Shown here one piece after another: positions 43,568 through 52,778 of a stretch of DNA of 64,000 nt (position 1 is the first letter of the stretch; every line of letters begins with the position of its first letter). A program made the translations under genes and the position numbers. The DNA is from Terriglobia bacterium (lineage in GTDB: Bacteria > Acidobacteriota > Terriglobia > Terriglobales > Acidobacteriaceae): assembly GCA_020073565.1 (NCBI GenBank), contig JAIQEY010000016.1, forward strand, positions 1 through 64,000, written 5' to 3'. The notes under the pieces were generated by a model. That model did not search any database. It was not told where the DNA came from and saw nothing but the letters and a program-made list of their open reading frames with translations.

Positions 43568-44836
43568 TCAGGCTCTTCGCAGGGTCAGCAAAGTGATCTC
43601 CGGCGGCACTCCCAGTCGCACCGGGAAGCCCAGTGTACCCAGCCCCCGGTTCACGTAAAGCGCGGCCTTTTGCGAGCCGTTGGCGGCAGGCGTGTGCGAC
43701 AGGCCGTTCCGCATCGGGAGCGTGTAGAGCCCGGCAACAAACGGAGTGATCAGCCGGGCCGGGTTCACGCTATGGTCCACAATCTCGAATTTCACCTGCC
43801 CGCCGTGGGTGTGCCCGGCAAGGCTGAGTTCAATGCCGAGTTCGGCGGCGCGATGGAATGAGTTCGGATTGTGCGAGAGCAGAATGTTCGGCATATCGCG
43901 CCGGATCAGGTGCTCGATTTCCTTGAGCATCGGGCCGGTCGGCCCGCCCGCCACCATGTGGTCACGCTGGTAATCGACGCCGATCAAATTGAACGAGGCG
44001 CCGTTGTGTTCAATCACGGTATTGCGCGCGCGCAGCAGGCGCATTCCCTTCTGGTGGAACAGGCGGTCCGCTTCATCTTCAACGCCGGCATAGATCTCGT
44101 GATTTCCATTGCAGCCCCAAACGCCTAGTGGGGCCTGGAGCCGGCTCAACTCGGTGATGCAGGCGTACAGCGGATCACCCACGCTGCTGACAAAATCGCC
44201 CGTCACTACGGATAGATCGGGGGCGAGTTGGTTCGCCATTTCGACCGCGCGCGCAATCTCATCGGGCGGCATGTAGTCGCCAATGTGGATGTCGCTGAGC
44301 TGAGCGATCCGCAAGCCGTCGAGTTCCTTGGGAAGATTGGCGATCGGAACATCCACGCGCTCGATGGTGTAGCGCAAGCGGGTAGAGGCAAAACCATAGG
44401 TTGCGGCAAGGAAGGGCAGGCTTCCGGCTAAGCCGGCCGCGTACTGGAATAACCTCCGGCGCGAAGGATCAAACTCCAGCCCCGCGCTTCCGGGACGAAG
44501 CCGGGCAACGGCGTTCGTGGCCCACTCGATCGCTCCCACAGATTCGACGGCAATGAATGCGAAGAACGACGCCATCACCCAAAGCCGCGAGAAAGTGATC
44601 AGAGTCTTACCAAAACCCACGTGAGATACGGCGTGGCCAAGAAGCGGATCAAGGAGCGACGCGAAGATCGCGATCGCGAGGGCGATCAGTCCGGCCTGCA
44701 GGCCATAGCGCCAGTGGGCACTCGAAAGCGTCCCAATCCACGACCACGCCCGCAAGAACCAGAACCGCTGGACGGCATAGACCGCCGCGAGAAACAACGC
44801 CAGAAACAGAACTCGTACGAGAATCAGGGGGAACAC
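43568..44836 (-). CDS. Membrane-bound metallophosphoesterase
   Basis: A 422-residue protein with four N-terminal hydrophobic helices (about 1-110) and a C-terminal calcineurin-like phosphoesterase domain. The metal ligands are in LSDIHIGD, TGDFVS, GNHE and AGHTHGG. Such proteins (YkuE/YaeI-type) hydrolyse lipid- or nucleotide-linked phosphates near the inner membrane. YkuE is exported by Tat in Bacillus; here the RRRLFQY motif at about residue 125 resembles a weak twin-arginine signal internal to the protein. Substrate unknown. Confidence 0.88.
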   Translation of the reverse strand: MFPLILVRVLFLALFLAAVYAVQRFWFLRAWSWIGTLSSAHWRYGLQAGLIALAIAIFASLLDPLLGHAVSHVGFGKTLITFSRLWVMASFFAFIAVESVGAIEWATNAVARLRPGSAGLEFDPSRRRLFQYAAGLAGSLPFLAATYGFASTRLRYTIERVDVPIANLPKELDGLRIAQLSDIHIGDYMPPDEIARAVEMANQLAPDLSVVTGDFVSSVGDPLYACITELSRLQAPLGVWGCNGNHEIYAGVEDEADRLFHQKGMRLLRARNTVIEHNGASFNLIGVDYQRDHMVAGGPTGPMLKEIEHLIRRDMPNILLSHNPNSFHRAAELGIELSLAGHTHGGQVKFEIVDHSVNPARLITPFVAGLYTLPMRNGLSHTPAANGSQKAALYVNRGLGTLGFPVRLGVPPEITLLTLRRA

Positions 44837-45170
44837 TCCGTTCAGAAGGTCATTTGGTTAGATGCGGCGCGCGCCGGAGACGGCTCGATCAAAAGGCACC
44901 GGGGTCGGTCGGGCGTGCACAAAGTGTGGTGTAATTGCCGACTCAATAATTGGAATTCAGAGTCGGGCGGCGGTGGCTCCGAGAAGACCTGACGCGCGCG
45001 AAGATCTCGAACGGCTGGTCAGACATCGGCGTCGCGGTTGCTTTGAAGAGACGAGGGGAGGAATCGAAATCCCCGGGCCCGTAGCCCGGAGTCCGCGCGG
45101 GCAGTTGCAGATCGGTGCCCCGTCTTGCGAGATACCCAAGTCCGGAGCACCGTCAGGGTTGATCCCGAAC
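44837..45170. other. Intergenic region, no recognised feature
   Basis: I see no gene with a ribosome site and no strong hairpin. It lies between the stop of the secreted-protein gene at 45171 and the start of the metallophosphoesterase gene, both on the minus strand, and probably contains the latter's promoter. Confidence 0.4.
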
Positions 45171-45938
45171 CTATTTGCCTGGCAGGTAACTCAAATCGGG
45201 ACGAAACTGGATCGTCTCAACCGTCTCTTTCTCCACGGAATGGTCGATTCGATCGGCGATGGAATCCGCCTCCTCCTGTCCAAAGGCTTCTTTGAGCATG
45301 TCGCGGAAGGGTTTCACATCAGGTTTGTCCTCGAAGTCTGCCCAATTGTTGTGCGGCAGCGATAGTACATAAATTCCGCTCTGTCCGCCGTTCACCAACA
45401 CGTACCATTCGTACTTGGGCGGCCACTTGGTCTTCTGTGACGCTTCGTATACGCGACCGATCGCGGAGCGAAAATCTGAGTCCTTCCCGTAGCGCACTTG
45501 GAAGATGATGATCTCCGAAAACTTGGAAGGCATCGTAGCACCGCTGGGGGGATTGCTGATCTTGGGTAGGAAATCATAGTAGCGAGCGGTGACGGACTCC
45601 ACGTAGTTCCCCACAACCTTCTGGAACTCCGCCAAGTCGACCTCGTCCGGAATGGCCGGTTTGTCGAAATCCGCCCAGTGTTGGCCGACCCGGCCGACTA
45701 GGTACGTTCCCGTATTGTCGCCGCTAAGTGTCTCCCATACCAGCAAGGGCTGAGGGTCGTTCTGTTGCTTATGCCATGCCGCCTTCTGCTTTCGTCCAGC
45801 CTCGTACTGCGGCACCATTCCGTTCTTCGGTCTCTGGAACTCCAGCGCGGCCAGCGTTCCGGGTTTTTCCTGTGCGGCCAGCGAACACGCTACGAACAAC
45901 ATGATCCCAATGGCTGACAACAACTGGTTGCGTTTCAT
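45171..45938 (-). CDS. Secreted protein of unknown function
   Basis: A 255-residue protein from the ATG at 45938, which is preceded by AGAGGG and begins with a signal peptide (MKRNQLLSAIGIMLFVACSLAAQ). The mature part repeats the motif GTYLVGRVGQHWADFDKP and later GIYVLSLPHNNWADFEDKP, suggesting two similar domains of about 100 residues. I do not recognise it. Similar secreted proteins with WADF repeats may be common in acidobacteria. No function can be given. Confidence 0.7.
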   Translation of the reverse strand: MKRNQLLSAIGIMLFVACSLAAQEKPGTLAALEFQRPKNGMVPQYEAGRKQKAAWHKQQNDPQPLLVWETLSGDNTGTYLVGRVGQHWADFDKPAIPDEVDLAEFQKVVGNYVESVTARYYDFLPKISNPPSGATMPSKFSEIIIFQVRYGKDSDFRSAIGRVYEASQKTKWPPKYEWYVLVNGGQSGIYVLSLPHNNWADFEDKPDVKPFRDMLKEAFGQEEADSIADRIDHSVEKETVETIQFRPDLSYLPGK

Positions 45939-46149
45939 TGTGCCCTCTTTTCGTCGGTAGGTTGTTTGGGTCCCCATACTTGAACTACAGCAGGAACACT
46001 CAAGATCGCTTGCTCGTGACACCAGGTTACTTGCAATTTGTTGCCGGAGTGGACGGGAAGAAACGCGAGCATCGTACACGATTTCGTGCACGGGCGGCAG
46101 AAAATCGTGATTGAACTGCCCACCCTTTTAGCCGCCGAGGTATGCAGCG

Positions 46150-47556
46150 CTAGCGAAGCGCCGGTTGCTCCTGCGACCGAAGAGCGGCCGCTCGCTCGCG
46201 AGCGCTCTGGAGAGCGCGCTTTACATGGCGAGGCGCGGTGCCACCCGGAACATCGTGGAGCGTGAGCACTTCAGTGAGACCGAGGCACGAGGGGAAGTCC
46301 GACTTGAAAGCCTCATGGATCGGCTGCAGTTCGCCGAGCGTGAGGTTCTTCAATTCGCATCCACGTTCCACGCACAATTGGACGGCTTTGCCGATCGCTT
46401 CATGCGCTAGGCGGGAGGGAACTCCGCGCTCGACCAGGTAGGCCGCTGCGGCCCACGCATTCATGAAACCGGACTGTGCCGCCTGATTCATCTTCGCGAG
46501 GTCGAACTCGACCGTGCGCATCCATCCCGTGACCAGTGGCAGCATGGAGACAACGGTATCGGCGGCGTGGAAGAGAGGCTCCTGCGTTTCCTGCATGTCT
46601 TTGTTGTACGCCAGGGGCAGGCCCTTCACCGTGGTCTCAAGTGTGGTGGCGTAGCCCATGACCCGCGCAGCTTTTGCCCGCACCAGCTCCAGCAGGTCGG
46701 GATTTTTCTTCTGCGGCATGGCGCTCGAGCCAGTCGAATAAGGCTCCGGCAATTCCACAAAGCCATAGGCCGGTGTCGAGAACAGGATCATCTCCTCCGC
46801 CCAGCGGCTCAAGTGCAGTGAGACCAACGAGAGCGCCTGCACGAATTCGAGCACGAAGTCGCGGTCGCTGGTGGCATCGATGCTGTTGGCCGTGATGTCA
46901 TCGAAGCCCAGTTCTTTGGCGATGGCGCGACGGTCGAGGGTCAGCGTGGCGCCTGCCACCGCGCCCGAGCCCAGTGGGCAAAGGTTGGTGCGCTTGCGGC
47001 AGTCGGCCAGGCGCGAGGCATCGCGCAAAAACATTTCCCCATAGGCCAACAACCAGTGCGTTATCAACACCGGCTCGGCCGGCTGCAGGTGCGTGTAGGC
47101 AGGCATGGCCGCGTTGCCAGCGGCGTCGGCGCGCGCAAGGATGGCTTCAACCCAATCGGCCAGCTGATTCTGCAGCGAGTCGATGCTGTCGCGTACGAAG
47201 AGCCGGAGATCGGTTGCGATCTGCTCGTTGCGGCTGCGGCCGGTGTGCAGTTTGTAGCCGGCGGCTCCGATCAGGGTGGCTAGTTGCTTCTCGACGAAGT
47301 GGTGGACGTCTTCGGCTTCGAGATCATTCAGGAATTCGGGCGTCGATGCGGCGCGGCTGCCAATCAGATCGAGTCCCTGAACAATCTCGGTAAGTTCGGC
47401 GGCGGAAAGAACCCCGGCATTCGCCAGGGCGTTGGCATGCGCCCGGCTGGCGGCTAATTCAAAGGGCAGCAGCCGTTGATCATATGGAAACGACCGCTGC
47501 CACTTTTCAAATTCGGGGTCAAGCGGCTGCCGGAAGCGGCCGGACCACATCTTCAT
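46150..47556 (-). CDS. argH: Argininosuccinate lyase
   Basis: ArgH cleaves argininosuccinate to arginine and fumarate, the last step of the pathway. The 468-residue protein has the fumarase/aspartase-superfamily signature GSSAMPQKKNPDLLELV, HTGRSRNEQIATDLRL and the N-terminal MKMWSGRF typical of ArgH. The start ATG overlaps the argG stop codon (ATGA), which fixes it at 47556. It is the last gene of the argRFGH operon. Confidence 0.97.
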   Translation of the reverse strand: MKMWSGRFRQPLDPEFEKWQRSFPYDQRLLPFELAASRAHANALANAGVLSAAELTEIVQGLDLIGSRAASTPEFLNDLEAEDVHHFVEKQLATLIGAAGYKLHTGRSRNEQIATDLRLFVRDSIDSLQNQLADWVEAILARADAAGNAAMPAYTHLQPAEPVLITHWLLAYGEMFLRDASRLADCRKRTNLCPLGSGAVAGATLTLDRRAIAKELGFDDITANSIDATSDRDFVLEFVQALSLVSLHLSRWAEEMILFSTPAYGFVELPEPYSTGSSAMPQKKNPDLLELVRAKAARVMGYATTLETTVKGLPLAYNKDMQETQEPLFHAADTVVSMLPLVTGWMRTVEFDLAKMNQAAQSGFMNAWAAAAYLVERGVPSRLAHEAIGKAVQLCVERGCELKNLTLGELQPIHEAFKSDFPSCLGLTEVLTLHDVPGGTAPRHVKRALQSARERAAALRSQEQPALR

Positions 47557-48779
47557 TGCGCAACCTCTACCTTGTTCTGCGTCTGGGCGCGACACCTCGA
47601 AGGCAATCCGAGAATGCGGATGAAGCCCTCGGCGTCCTTCTGATCATAACTTGCGCCCATAGTAAACGAGGAGAGGTCGGTGCGGTAGAGCGAGTAGTCG
47701 GACTTGCGGCTGACGACGCTCACGTTGCCTTTGTAAAGCGACAGCGTGGCCGAGCCGGTGATGTTCTGCTGCGTGGCTTCGACAAAAGCGTCGAGTGCCT
47801 CGCGCAGGGGCGTGAACCAAAGGCCGAAGTAAACCAACTCGGCATATTTCAACGCGACATGTTGTTTGAAGTGGAGTAGGTCGCGGTCGAGGCACAGGGC
47901 TTCCAGTTCGCCATGTGCCGTGAGCAGCAGTGTGCCGCCCGGAGTTTCATAGCAGCCGCGCGATTTGATCCCGACGAAGCGATTTTCGACCAGATCGACG
48001 CGGCCGATGGCATTACGTCCGCCGATTTCGTTCAGCAGTTCGAGCAGGGATACAGGGTCGAGAGTCTGGCCGTTCACCGAGACCGGCACACCTTTCTCGA
48101 ATCCGATTTCCACCAACTCTTCCTTGTCGGGCGCTTCTTGCGGCGACTTGGTCATCTGCCAGGTGCTGGCGAAGGGCGCGTTGGCGGCGTCTTCCAGTTC
48201 TCCGCCTTCGTGGCTCATGTGCCAGAGATTGCGATCGCGGCTGTGAATCTTCTCGCGGCTGGCGGCCACCGGAATGCCGCGCTTCTCAGCGTAGTCGAGA
48301 CAGTCTTCGCGCGACTTCAAGTCCCACTCCCGCCACGGGGCAACCACTTTCAGTTCCGGGGCAAGCGCCTGGTAGGCCATCTCGAAGCGAACCTGGTCAT
48401 TGCCTTTGCCGGTGCAGCCGTGGCCTACAGCCGAAGCGCCTTCGCGCAGCGCGACTTCGACCTGGTGCTTGGCAATCACGGGACGGGCGAGCGACGTGCC
48501 GAGCAGATACTTGTTCTCGTAGACGGCTCCGGCCTTCAACGCTGGCCAGACGTAGCCGGTGAGAAATTCCTCGCGCAGATCTTCGACCACGACCTTGGCG
48601 GCGCCGGTGTCGTAGGCCTTCTTGACGACCGCTTCCACGTCGTCGCCCTGGCCGACATCTCCAACCATGGCAATGACTTCGTAGGAGTAGTTTTCCTTGA
48701 GCCAGGGAATGATGATGGAGGTGTCGAGTCCACCGGAGTAGGCAAGAACAATTTTTTCTGGCGTCTTAGTTTTAAGCAT
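47553..48779 (-). CDS. argG: Argininosuccinate synthase
   Basis: ArgG condenses citrulline and aspartate with ATP. The 408-residue protein has the ATP loop AYSGGLDTS, GKGNDQVRFE and the substrate region YEPGG-like CYETPGGT. Its ATG at 48779 overlaps the end of argF by 8 bp, with AAGGAG as ribosome site inside the argF end. The longer ORF to 48992 lies in the argF coding region and is rejected. It is translationally coupled to both neighbours. Confidence 0.97.
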   Translation of the reverse strand: MLKTKTPEKIVLAYSGGLDTSIIIPWLKENYSYEVIAMVGDVGQGDDVEAVVKKAYDTGAAKVVVEDLREEFLTGYVWPALKAGAVYENKYLLGTSLARPVIAKHQVEVALREGASAVGHGCTGKGNDQVRFEMAYQALAPELKVVAPWREWDLKSREDCLDYAEKRGIPVAASREKIHSRDRNLWHMSHEGGELEDAANAPFASTWQMTKSPQEAPDKEELVEIGFEKGVPVSVNGQTLDPVSLLELLNEIGGRNAIGRVDLVENRFVGIKSRGCYETPGGTLLLTAHGELEALCLDRDLLHFKQHVALKYAELVYFGLWFTPLREALDAFVEATQQNITGSATLSLYKGNVSVVSRKSDYSLYRTDLSSFTMGASYDQKDAEGFIRILGLPSRCRAQTQNKVEVAQ

Positions 48780-49830
48780 GGGCACGAGCACTCCTTGCCT
48801 GGAAACGGCCCACGCCGCCTCCCAACAGCCACACGAGAATGGCTTTTTGAATGTGCAGACGATTCTCCGCCTGATCGAAAACGGCGGAGTTTGGCGAATC
48901 GATGATCTGGTCGGTGACTTCCGAGCCGCGATGCGCGGGCAGGCAATGCATGAACAGCGCATGCGGCTTCGCCAGATTGAATAGCGCGGCATTCACCTGG
49001 TAGGGAGCGAAGACTTTGGCGCGCTCCTCGGCTTCGTCTTCATGTCCCATGCTGGCCCAGGCGTCGGTATAAACGGCATCGGTGCCAGTGACTGCCTTGC
49101 GCGGATCGTTCAGCAGGCGGAGTGTCGCGCCCGTTTCTTCGGCAATCGCCTGCGCCATGGTTACGATGACAGGATTCAACGCATAGCGCTCCGGTGTGGC
49201 AATCGAAACCTTCGATCCCATGGCGGCGCCAGCCAGGAGCAGCGAGTGCGCCATGTTGTTGCCGTCGCCCACGTAGGAGAAATGAATCTTCGAGAGGTCG
49301 CCGAAGTGTTCCTGCAGTGTGAAGAAGTCGGCCAGCGCCTGGCAGGGATGCTCGAGTTCGCTGAGCGCGTTGATGACGGGCACGTCCGCGTAGGTGGCCA
49401 TGCCTTCGACCGTGGCATGGCTGAAGGTGCGCAGCACGATGACGTCGATCCAGCGCTCGAGATTGTGGGCGATGTCGTAGAGCGACTCGCGCGCATCCAG
49501 GCGGCCGCGGGTCTGGTCAACGAAGAAAGTGCTGCCGCCGAGGCTGTCCATGCCGGCCTCGAAGGTGAGGCGGGTACGGAGCGACGGCTTCTCGAAAAAC
49601 ATGACCATCTGCTTGCCAGCGAGAACGCCGCGGAAATCCGCCGGGCGGCGCTTGAGCATGGCGGTCAGGTTGAAGAGGGAGAGAATCTCGGCGGGGGCGA
49701 GGTCGTGCACGGAAACCAGATCGCGCGGGGCGATCGGTTCCGGCAGCAGGTTCGGTGGTTGCGTCTTCGGTACGTCCACCTTAGCTAGATCCATCAATGC
49801 CATGGGCTCGGTTCTCATTTGCGTTTTCAT
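48772..49830 (-). CDS. argF: Ornithine carbamoyltransferase
   Basis: This enzyme makes citrulline from ornithine and carbamoyl phosphate. It has the carbamoyl-phosphate motif SLRTR in FEKPSLRTRLTFE and the ornithine motif HCLPAHRG. The family length of about 310-340 is met with the ATG at 49830, which has GGAG 5 nt upstream (GGAGTGAAATG). A start at 49875, 4 bp past the argR stop, is also possible. The N-terminal 30-40 residues are an extension absent from E. coli ArgF. Acetylornithine use is not indicated. Confidence 0.95.
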   Translation of the reverse strand: MKTQMRTEPMALMDLAKVDVPKTQPPNLLPEPIAPRDLVSVHDLAPAEILSLFNLTAMLKRRPADFRGVLAGKQMVMFFEKPSLRTRLTFEAGMDSLGGSTFFVDQTRGRLDARESLYDIAHNLERWIDVIVLRTFSHATVEGMATYADVPVINALSELEHPCQALADFFTLQEHFGDLSKIHFSYVGDGNNMAHSLLLAGAAMGSKVSIATPERYALNPVIVTMAQAIAEETGATLRLLNDPRKAVTGTDAVYTDAWASMGHEDEAEERAKVFAPYQVNAALFNLAKPHALFMHCLPAHRGSEVTDQIIDSPNSAVFDQAENRLHIQKAILVWLLGGGVGRFQARSARAHA

Positions 49831-49879
49831 TTCACTCCGTTTCGGGGAAATCTGATCTTGGGATTTGGCGGCCATCGCT

Positions 49880-50320
49880 CTAAGACAGCTCGCGAATGCG
49901 TCGGGCGAGGGCGCTGGCCTTTTTCTTGTCGGCGGCGACGACGAACACGGTGTCGTCCCCGGCGAGCGTGCCGACGACTTCCGGCCAATGGGAAGCGTCG
50001 AGCGCGGCGGCGACGGGCTGCGCGCTGCCGACCGTGGTCTTGATGACGAGCATGTTCTGAGCCTGGCGGATCTCGACGACGAACTGGTAGGCCATGTGCA
50101 TCACCGAGGGTAGATACGTCTCGGACGCCTTGTTCTCGGTGATACGAACGTAGCCCTCGGAGCCTTTGACGAGCTTCAGTTCGTGGATGTCGCGGGAAAG
50201 GGTAGCTTGGCCAACTTCGAAGCCGCGGCGAACGAGGCTGTGCTGAAGGGCGTCCTGGCTTTCGACCCGGCCCTGTTCCAGCAGATCAAGAATCGCTTTC
50301 TGGCGTGCTGCCTTCGACAT
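49880..50320 (-). CDS. argR: Arginine repressor/activator ArgR
   Basis: ArgR senses arginine as a hexamer and binds ARG boxes. The 146-residue protein has an N-terminal winged helix (about 1-70; KAILDLLEQGRVESQDAL; SRDIHELKLVK) and a C-terminal domain with GTLAGDDTVFVVAAD, which forms the arginine site (the aspartates). It is the first gene of argRFGH, and its own start codon lies in an ARG box, so the whole operon should be self-regulated. argF starts 4-50 bp after it. Confidence 0.95.
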   Translation of the reverse strand: MSKAARQKAILDLLEQGRVESQDALQHSLVRRGFEVGQATLSRDIHELKLVKGSEGYVRITENKASETYLPSVMHMAYQFVVEIRQAQNMLVIKTTVGSAQPVAAALDASHWPEVVGTLAGDDTVFVVAADKKKASALARRIRELS

Positions 50321-50335
50321 GAATAAACATGCACC
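50318..50335. promoter_or_regulatory. ARG box 1 at the argR start
   Basis: CATGAATAAACATGCACC matches the ARG-box palindrome (TGAAT-N4-ATTCA) at the TGAAT half well and the other half partly. The argR start codon lies in it, so ArgR binding here would block its own translation start region. Confidence 0.65.
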
Positions 50336-50337
50336 TA

Positions 50338-50355
50338 AATGAATAAGTATCCATG
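50338..50355. promoter_or_regulatory. ARG box 2 overlapping the argR -10
   Basis: AATGAATAAGTATCCATG matches the ARG-box consensus, separated by 2 bp from box 1. It covers the predicted -10 hexamer at 50346-50351. Confidence 0.7.
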
Positions 50356-50375
50356 CAGGGGGACGGTGATGTCAA
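50346..50375 (-). promoter_or_regulatory. argR operon promoter
   Basis: On the minus strand a perfect TTGACA (50370-50375) is followed after 18 bp by GATACT (50346-50351, 4 of 6 matches). Box 2 overlaps the -10, consistent with repression. Confidence 0.7.
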
Positions 50376-50440
50376 GGGGAAAGCGGGGGGTCGAAGCCCG
50401 GCGGGTAGAGGGCGGAAAGCGGGCTCCGGGCTAGGCTTCC

Positions 50441-50543
50441 GTAGTGTTCCAAATTCATCAAGCTCCAAGGACACAAAGTCCCACGAAGGTATCAACCCCT
50501 GGAGGTTTCCTTCGTGTTCCTTTGTGTCCTTGGTGGTGAATTA
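50441..50543. repeat. CAAAGGACAC-type hairpin repeat (about 100 bp)
   Basis: A roughly 100-bp imperfect inverted repeat: CCAAGGACACAAAGTCCCAC in the left arm, and CCTTTGTGTCCTTGG in the right arm. A sister copy with the same flanks (GTAGTGTYCYAAATTCAT) lies at 62179-62282. It looks like a small non-autonomous element or REP unit. Confidence 0.8.
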
Positions 50544-50567
50544 GGAAACTACCAAGGGCTTCGTAGC

Positions 50568-52778
50568 CTAAATCTTCTGCAGCCGCTGCACGTCGTGCAC
50601 GCCGGGGATCTTTCTTACTCCATCGATGATCTGCTGCAGATGCTTGAGGTCGGCGATTTCCAGGATCACGTCCACATTGGCCTGGCCGTTACTGGTGCGG
50701 GCTTCGATGTTACGGATGTTGGTGTGGGTGTCGCTGATGACGGCGGTGATTTGTTTCAGCATGCCGAAGCGGTCGTCACAGAAGAGTGTGATCTTGACGG
50801 GATAGGAAACCTGCTGGTTTTCCTTGTCATGAGCCCACAGCACGTCGATGCGACGGTCGGGTTCATAGAGCAAATTGGTGACGTTCGGACATTTGATGGA
50901 GTGGACGGCAACGCCCTTGCCACGTGTCACGTAGCCGACGATAGCTTCCCCGCGAATCGGATTACAACATCGGGCGCGGTAGACGAGCAAGTCGCCCTGG
51001 CCTTTGACGATGATGGCGTTGCTGTCTCCGCCGAAGACGCGGCGCACGACGCTGGTGAATCCGCCGGCTGGCGCTGTCTCTTCGCCCTCGGGCGCGGGCT
51101 GAGCGCCGGCGGGCGCGAACTTGGCCAGCACTTGCCGCGCGGAGTATTTTCCGTAGCCGATGCCAGCCATCAGGTCGTCGGCGCGGCCCAGGCCATAGTC
51201 GCTGGCCGCTCGCTGCAGGTCGGCGTCTTTGATGTCCTTCAGCGAAATGCGGTATTTGCGCGCTTCCTTTTCGATCAGCTTGCGGCCGATTTCGATAGCG
51301 CGCTCGCGCTGGTGGACATTGAGCCAGTGCTTGATCTTGTTGCGGGAACGCGAGGACTTGACGATAGCCAGCCAGTCGCGGCTCGGCTTGTGGCCCGGCT
51401 GGGTGAGAATCTCGACGATGTCGCCGGAGTGGAGTTTGTGGCGGAGCGGCACCATGCGCCCGTTGACCTTCGCGCCCACACAACTGTGTCCGACTTCGGT
51501 GTGGATGGAGTACGCAAAATCAATGGGCGTGGACTCGCGCGGCAGAACCACAACCTTGCCTTTGGGGGTGAAAGTGTAGACCTCTTCGGGGTAGAGATCG
51601 ACTTTCAGGGTGGAGAGGAATTCGTTGGGGTCAGAGACGTCGCGTTGCCACTCGACCACCTGGCGCAACCAGGCGAGGCGCTGCTCGTCCTGCGCGGAAA
51701 CGGCGCCGTCTTTGTATTTCCAGTGCGCGGCGATTCCTTCTTCGCACATTTTGTGCATTTCTTCGGTGCGGATCTGGATCTCGAAGGTCTCGCCAGTCTC
51801 GGTGATCACGGAAGTGTGCAGCGACTGGTACAGATTGGGCCGCGGCATGGCGATAAAGTCCTTGATGCGGCCGGGAACGGGGCGCCAGAGGTTATGAATA
51901 ATGCCGAGGACGGCGTAGCAGTCCTGCACGGAGTTGGTGATGACGCGCATGGCGTAGAGGTCGTAGACCTGATCGACGCTGATGCGCTGGCGCAAAAGTT
52001 TCTTGTGGATGCTGTAGAGGCGCTTGATGCGGCTTTCGACCCGTCCGGTGATGCCGGCCTCTTTGAGGCCGTCGCGGAGCACGCTTTCGACCCGGGCCAT
52101 GAATGTTTCCCCGGCTTTGCGGCGTGATTCGACCGCGGCGCGGACCTGCTCGAAGCCGATGGGATCAACGTATTTGAAACCCAGGTCTTCAAGTTCACCG
52201 CGAATTTTTCCCATGCCGAGGCGGTGCGCGATGGGAGCATAGATGTCGAGGGTCTCGCGGGCAATTTTTTCCCGGCGTTCGGGGTCGAGATGCTCCAGCG
52301 TGCGCATGTTGTGCAGGCGGTCCGCGAGCTTGATGAGGACGACGCGGATGTCGTCAACCATGGCGAGCATCATCTTGCGGAGGTTTTCGGCCTGGGCTTC
52401 TTCGTTGGAGGAGAAATCGATTTTGCTGATCTTGGTGACACCCTCGACGATGTGGGCGACCTGTTCTCCGAACTCCTGGCGGATTTCTACGGTGGTCACC
52501 GAGGTGTCTTCGACCGAGTCGTGGAGCAGGCCGGCAGCGATGGAAACCGAATCCATCTTCATGTCGGCGAGCACGTTAGCGACTTCAAGCGGATGGACCA
52601 GGTAAGGTTCACCGGAGGCGCGGTGCTGGCCAGAGTGGTGTTTCTGGGAGAATTCGTAGGCCTTCTTGACCAGGCCGAGGTCGTCGCTGGGCCGATTCTC
52701 GCGGAGCTTCTTCATTAACTCGCGGAAACGGGTCACCGTGAGCACGTTGGTCGCGATCTGTTCACGCAACGTTGCCAT
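50568..52778 (-). CDS. relA: RelA/SpoT bifunctional (p)ppGpp synthetase/hydrolase
   Basis: This 736-residue Rel protein makes and degrades (p)ppGpp in the stringent response. It has the HD hydrolase site (about 45-200: HPLEVANVL, GLLHDSVEDT, LADRLHNMRT), the synthetase domain (about 240-370: RIKDFIAMPRPNLYQSLHT, FEIQIRTEEMH), a TGS domain (VYTFTPKGKVVVLPR) and a C-terminal ACT domain. Both catalytic sites look intact, so it is probably the only long Rel. One oddity is Leu in PRPNLYQSLHT where most family members have Gly (KPNGYQSLHT). It starts at ATG 52778. Confidence 0.95.
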   Translation of the reverse strand: MATLREQIATNVLTVTRFRELMKKLRENRPSDDLGLVKKAYEFSQKHHSGQHRASGEPYLVHPLEVANVLADMKMDSVSIAAGLLHDSVEDTSVTTVEIRQEFGEQVAHIVEGVTKISKIDFSSNEEAQAENLRKMMLAMVDDIRVVLIKLADRLHNMRTLEHLDPERREKIARETLDIYAPIAHRLGMGKIRGELEDLGFKYVDPIGFEQVRAAVESRRKAGETFMARVESVLRDGLKEAGITGRVESRIKRLYSIHKKLLRQRISVDQVYDLYAMRVITNSVQDCYAVLGIIHNLWRPVPGRIKDFIAMPRPNLYQSLHTSVITETGETFEIQIRTEEMHKMCEEGIAAHWKYKDGAVSAQDEQRLAWLRQVVEWQRDVSDPNEFLSTLKVDLYPEEVYTFTPKGKVVVLPRESTPIDFAYSIHTEVGHSCVGAKVNGRMVPLRHKLHSGDIVEILTQPGHKPSRDWLAIVKSSRSRNKIKHWLNVHQRERAIEIGRKLIEKEARKYRISLKDIKDADLQRAASDYGLGRADDLMAGIGYGKYSARQVLAKFAPAGAQPAPEGEETAPAGGFTSVVRRVFGGDSNAIIVKGQGDLLVYRARCCNPIRGEAIVGYVTRGKGVAVHSIKCPNVTNLLYEPDRRIDVLWAHDKENQQVSYPVKITLFCDDRFGMLKQITAVISDTHTNIRNIEARTSNGQANVDVILEIADLKHLQQIIDGVRKIPGVHDVQRLQKI

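Noticed and set aside
50514-52127. Plus-strand ORF of 537 codons
   Set aside because: Antisense to the RelA/SpoT gene, with no motif or ribosome site of its own.
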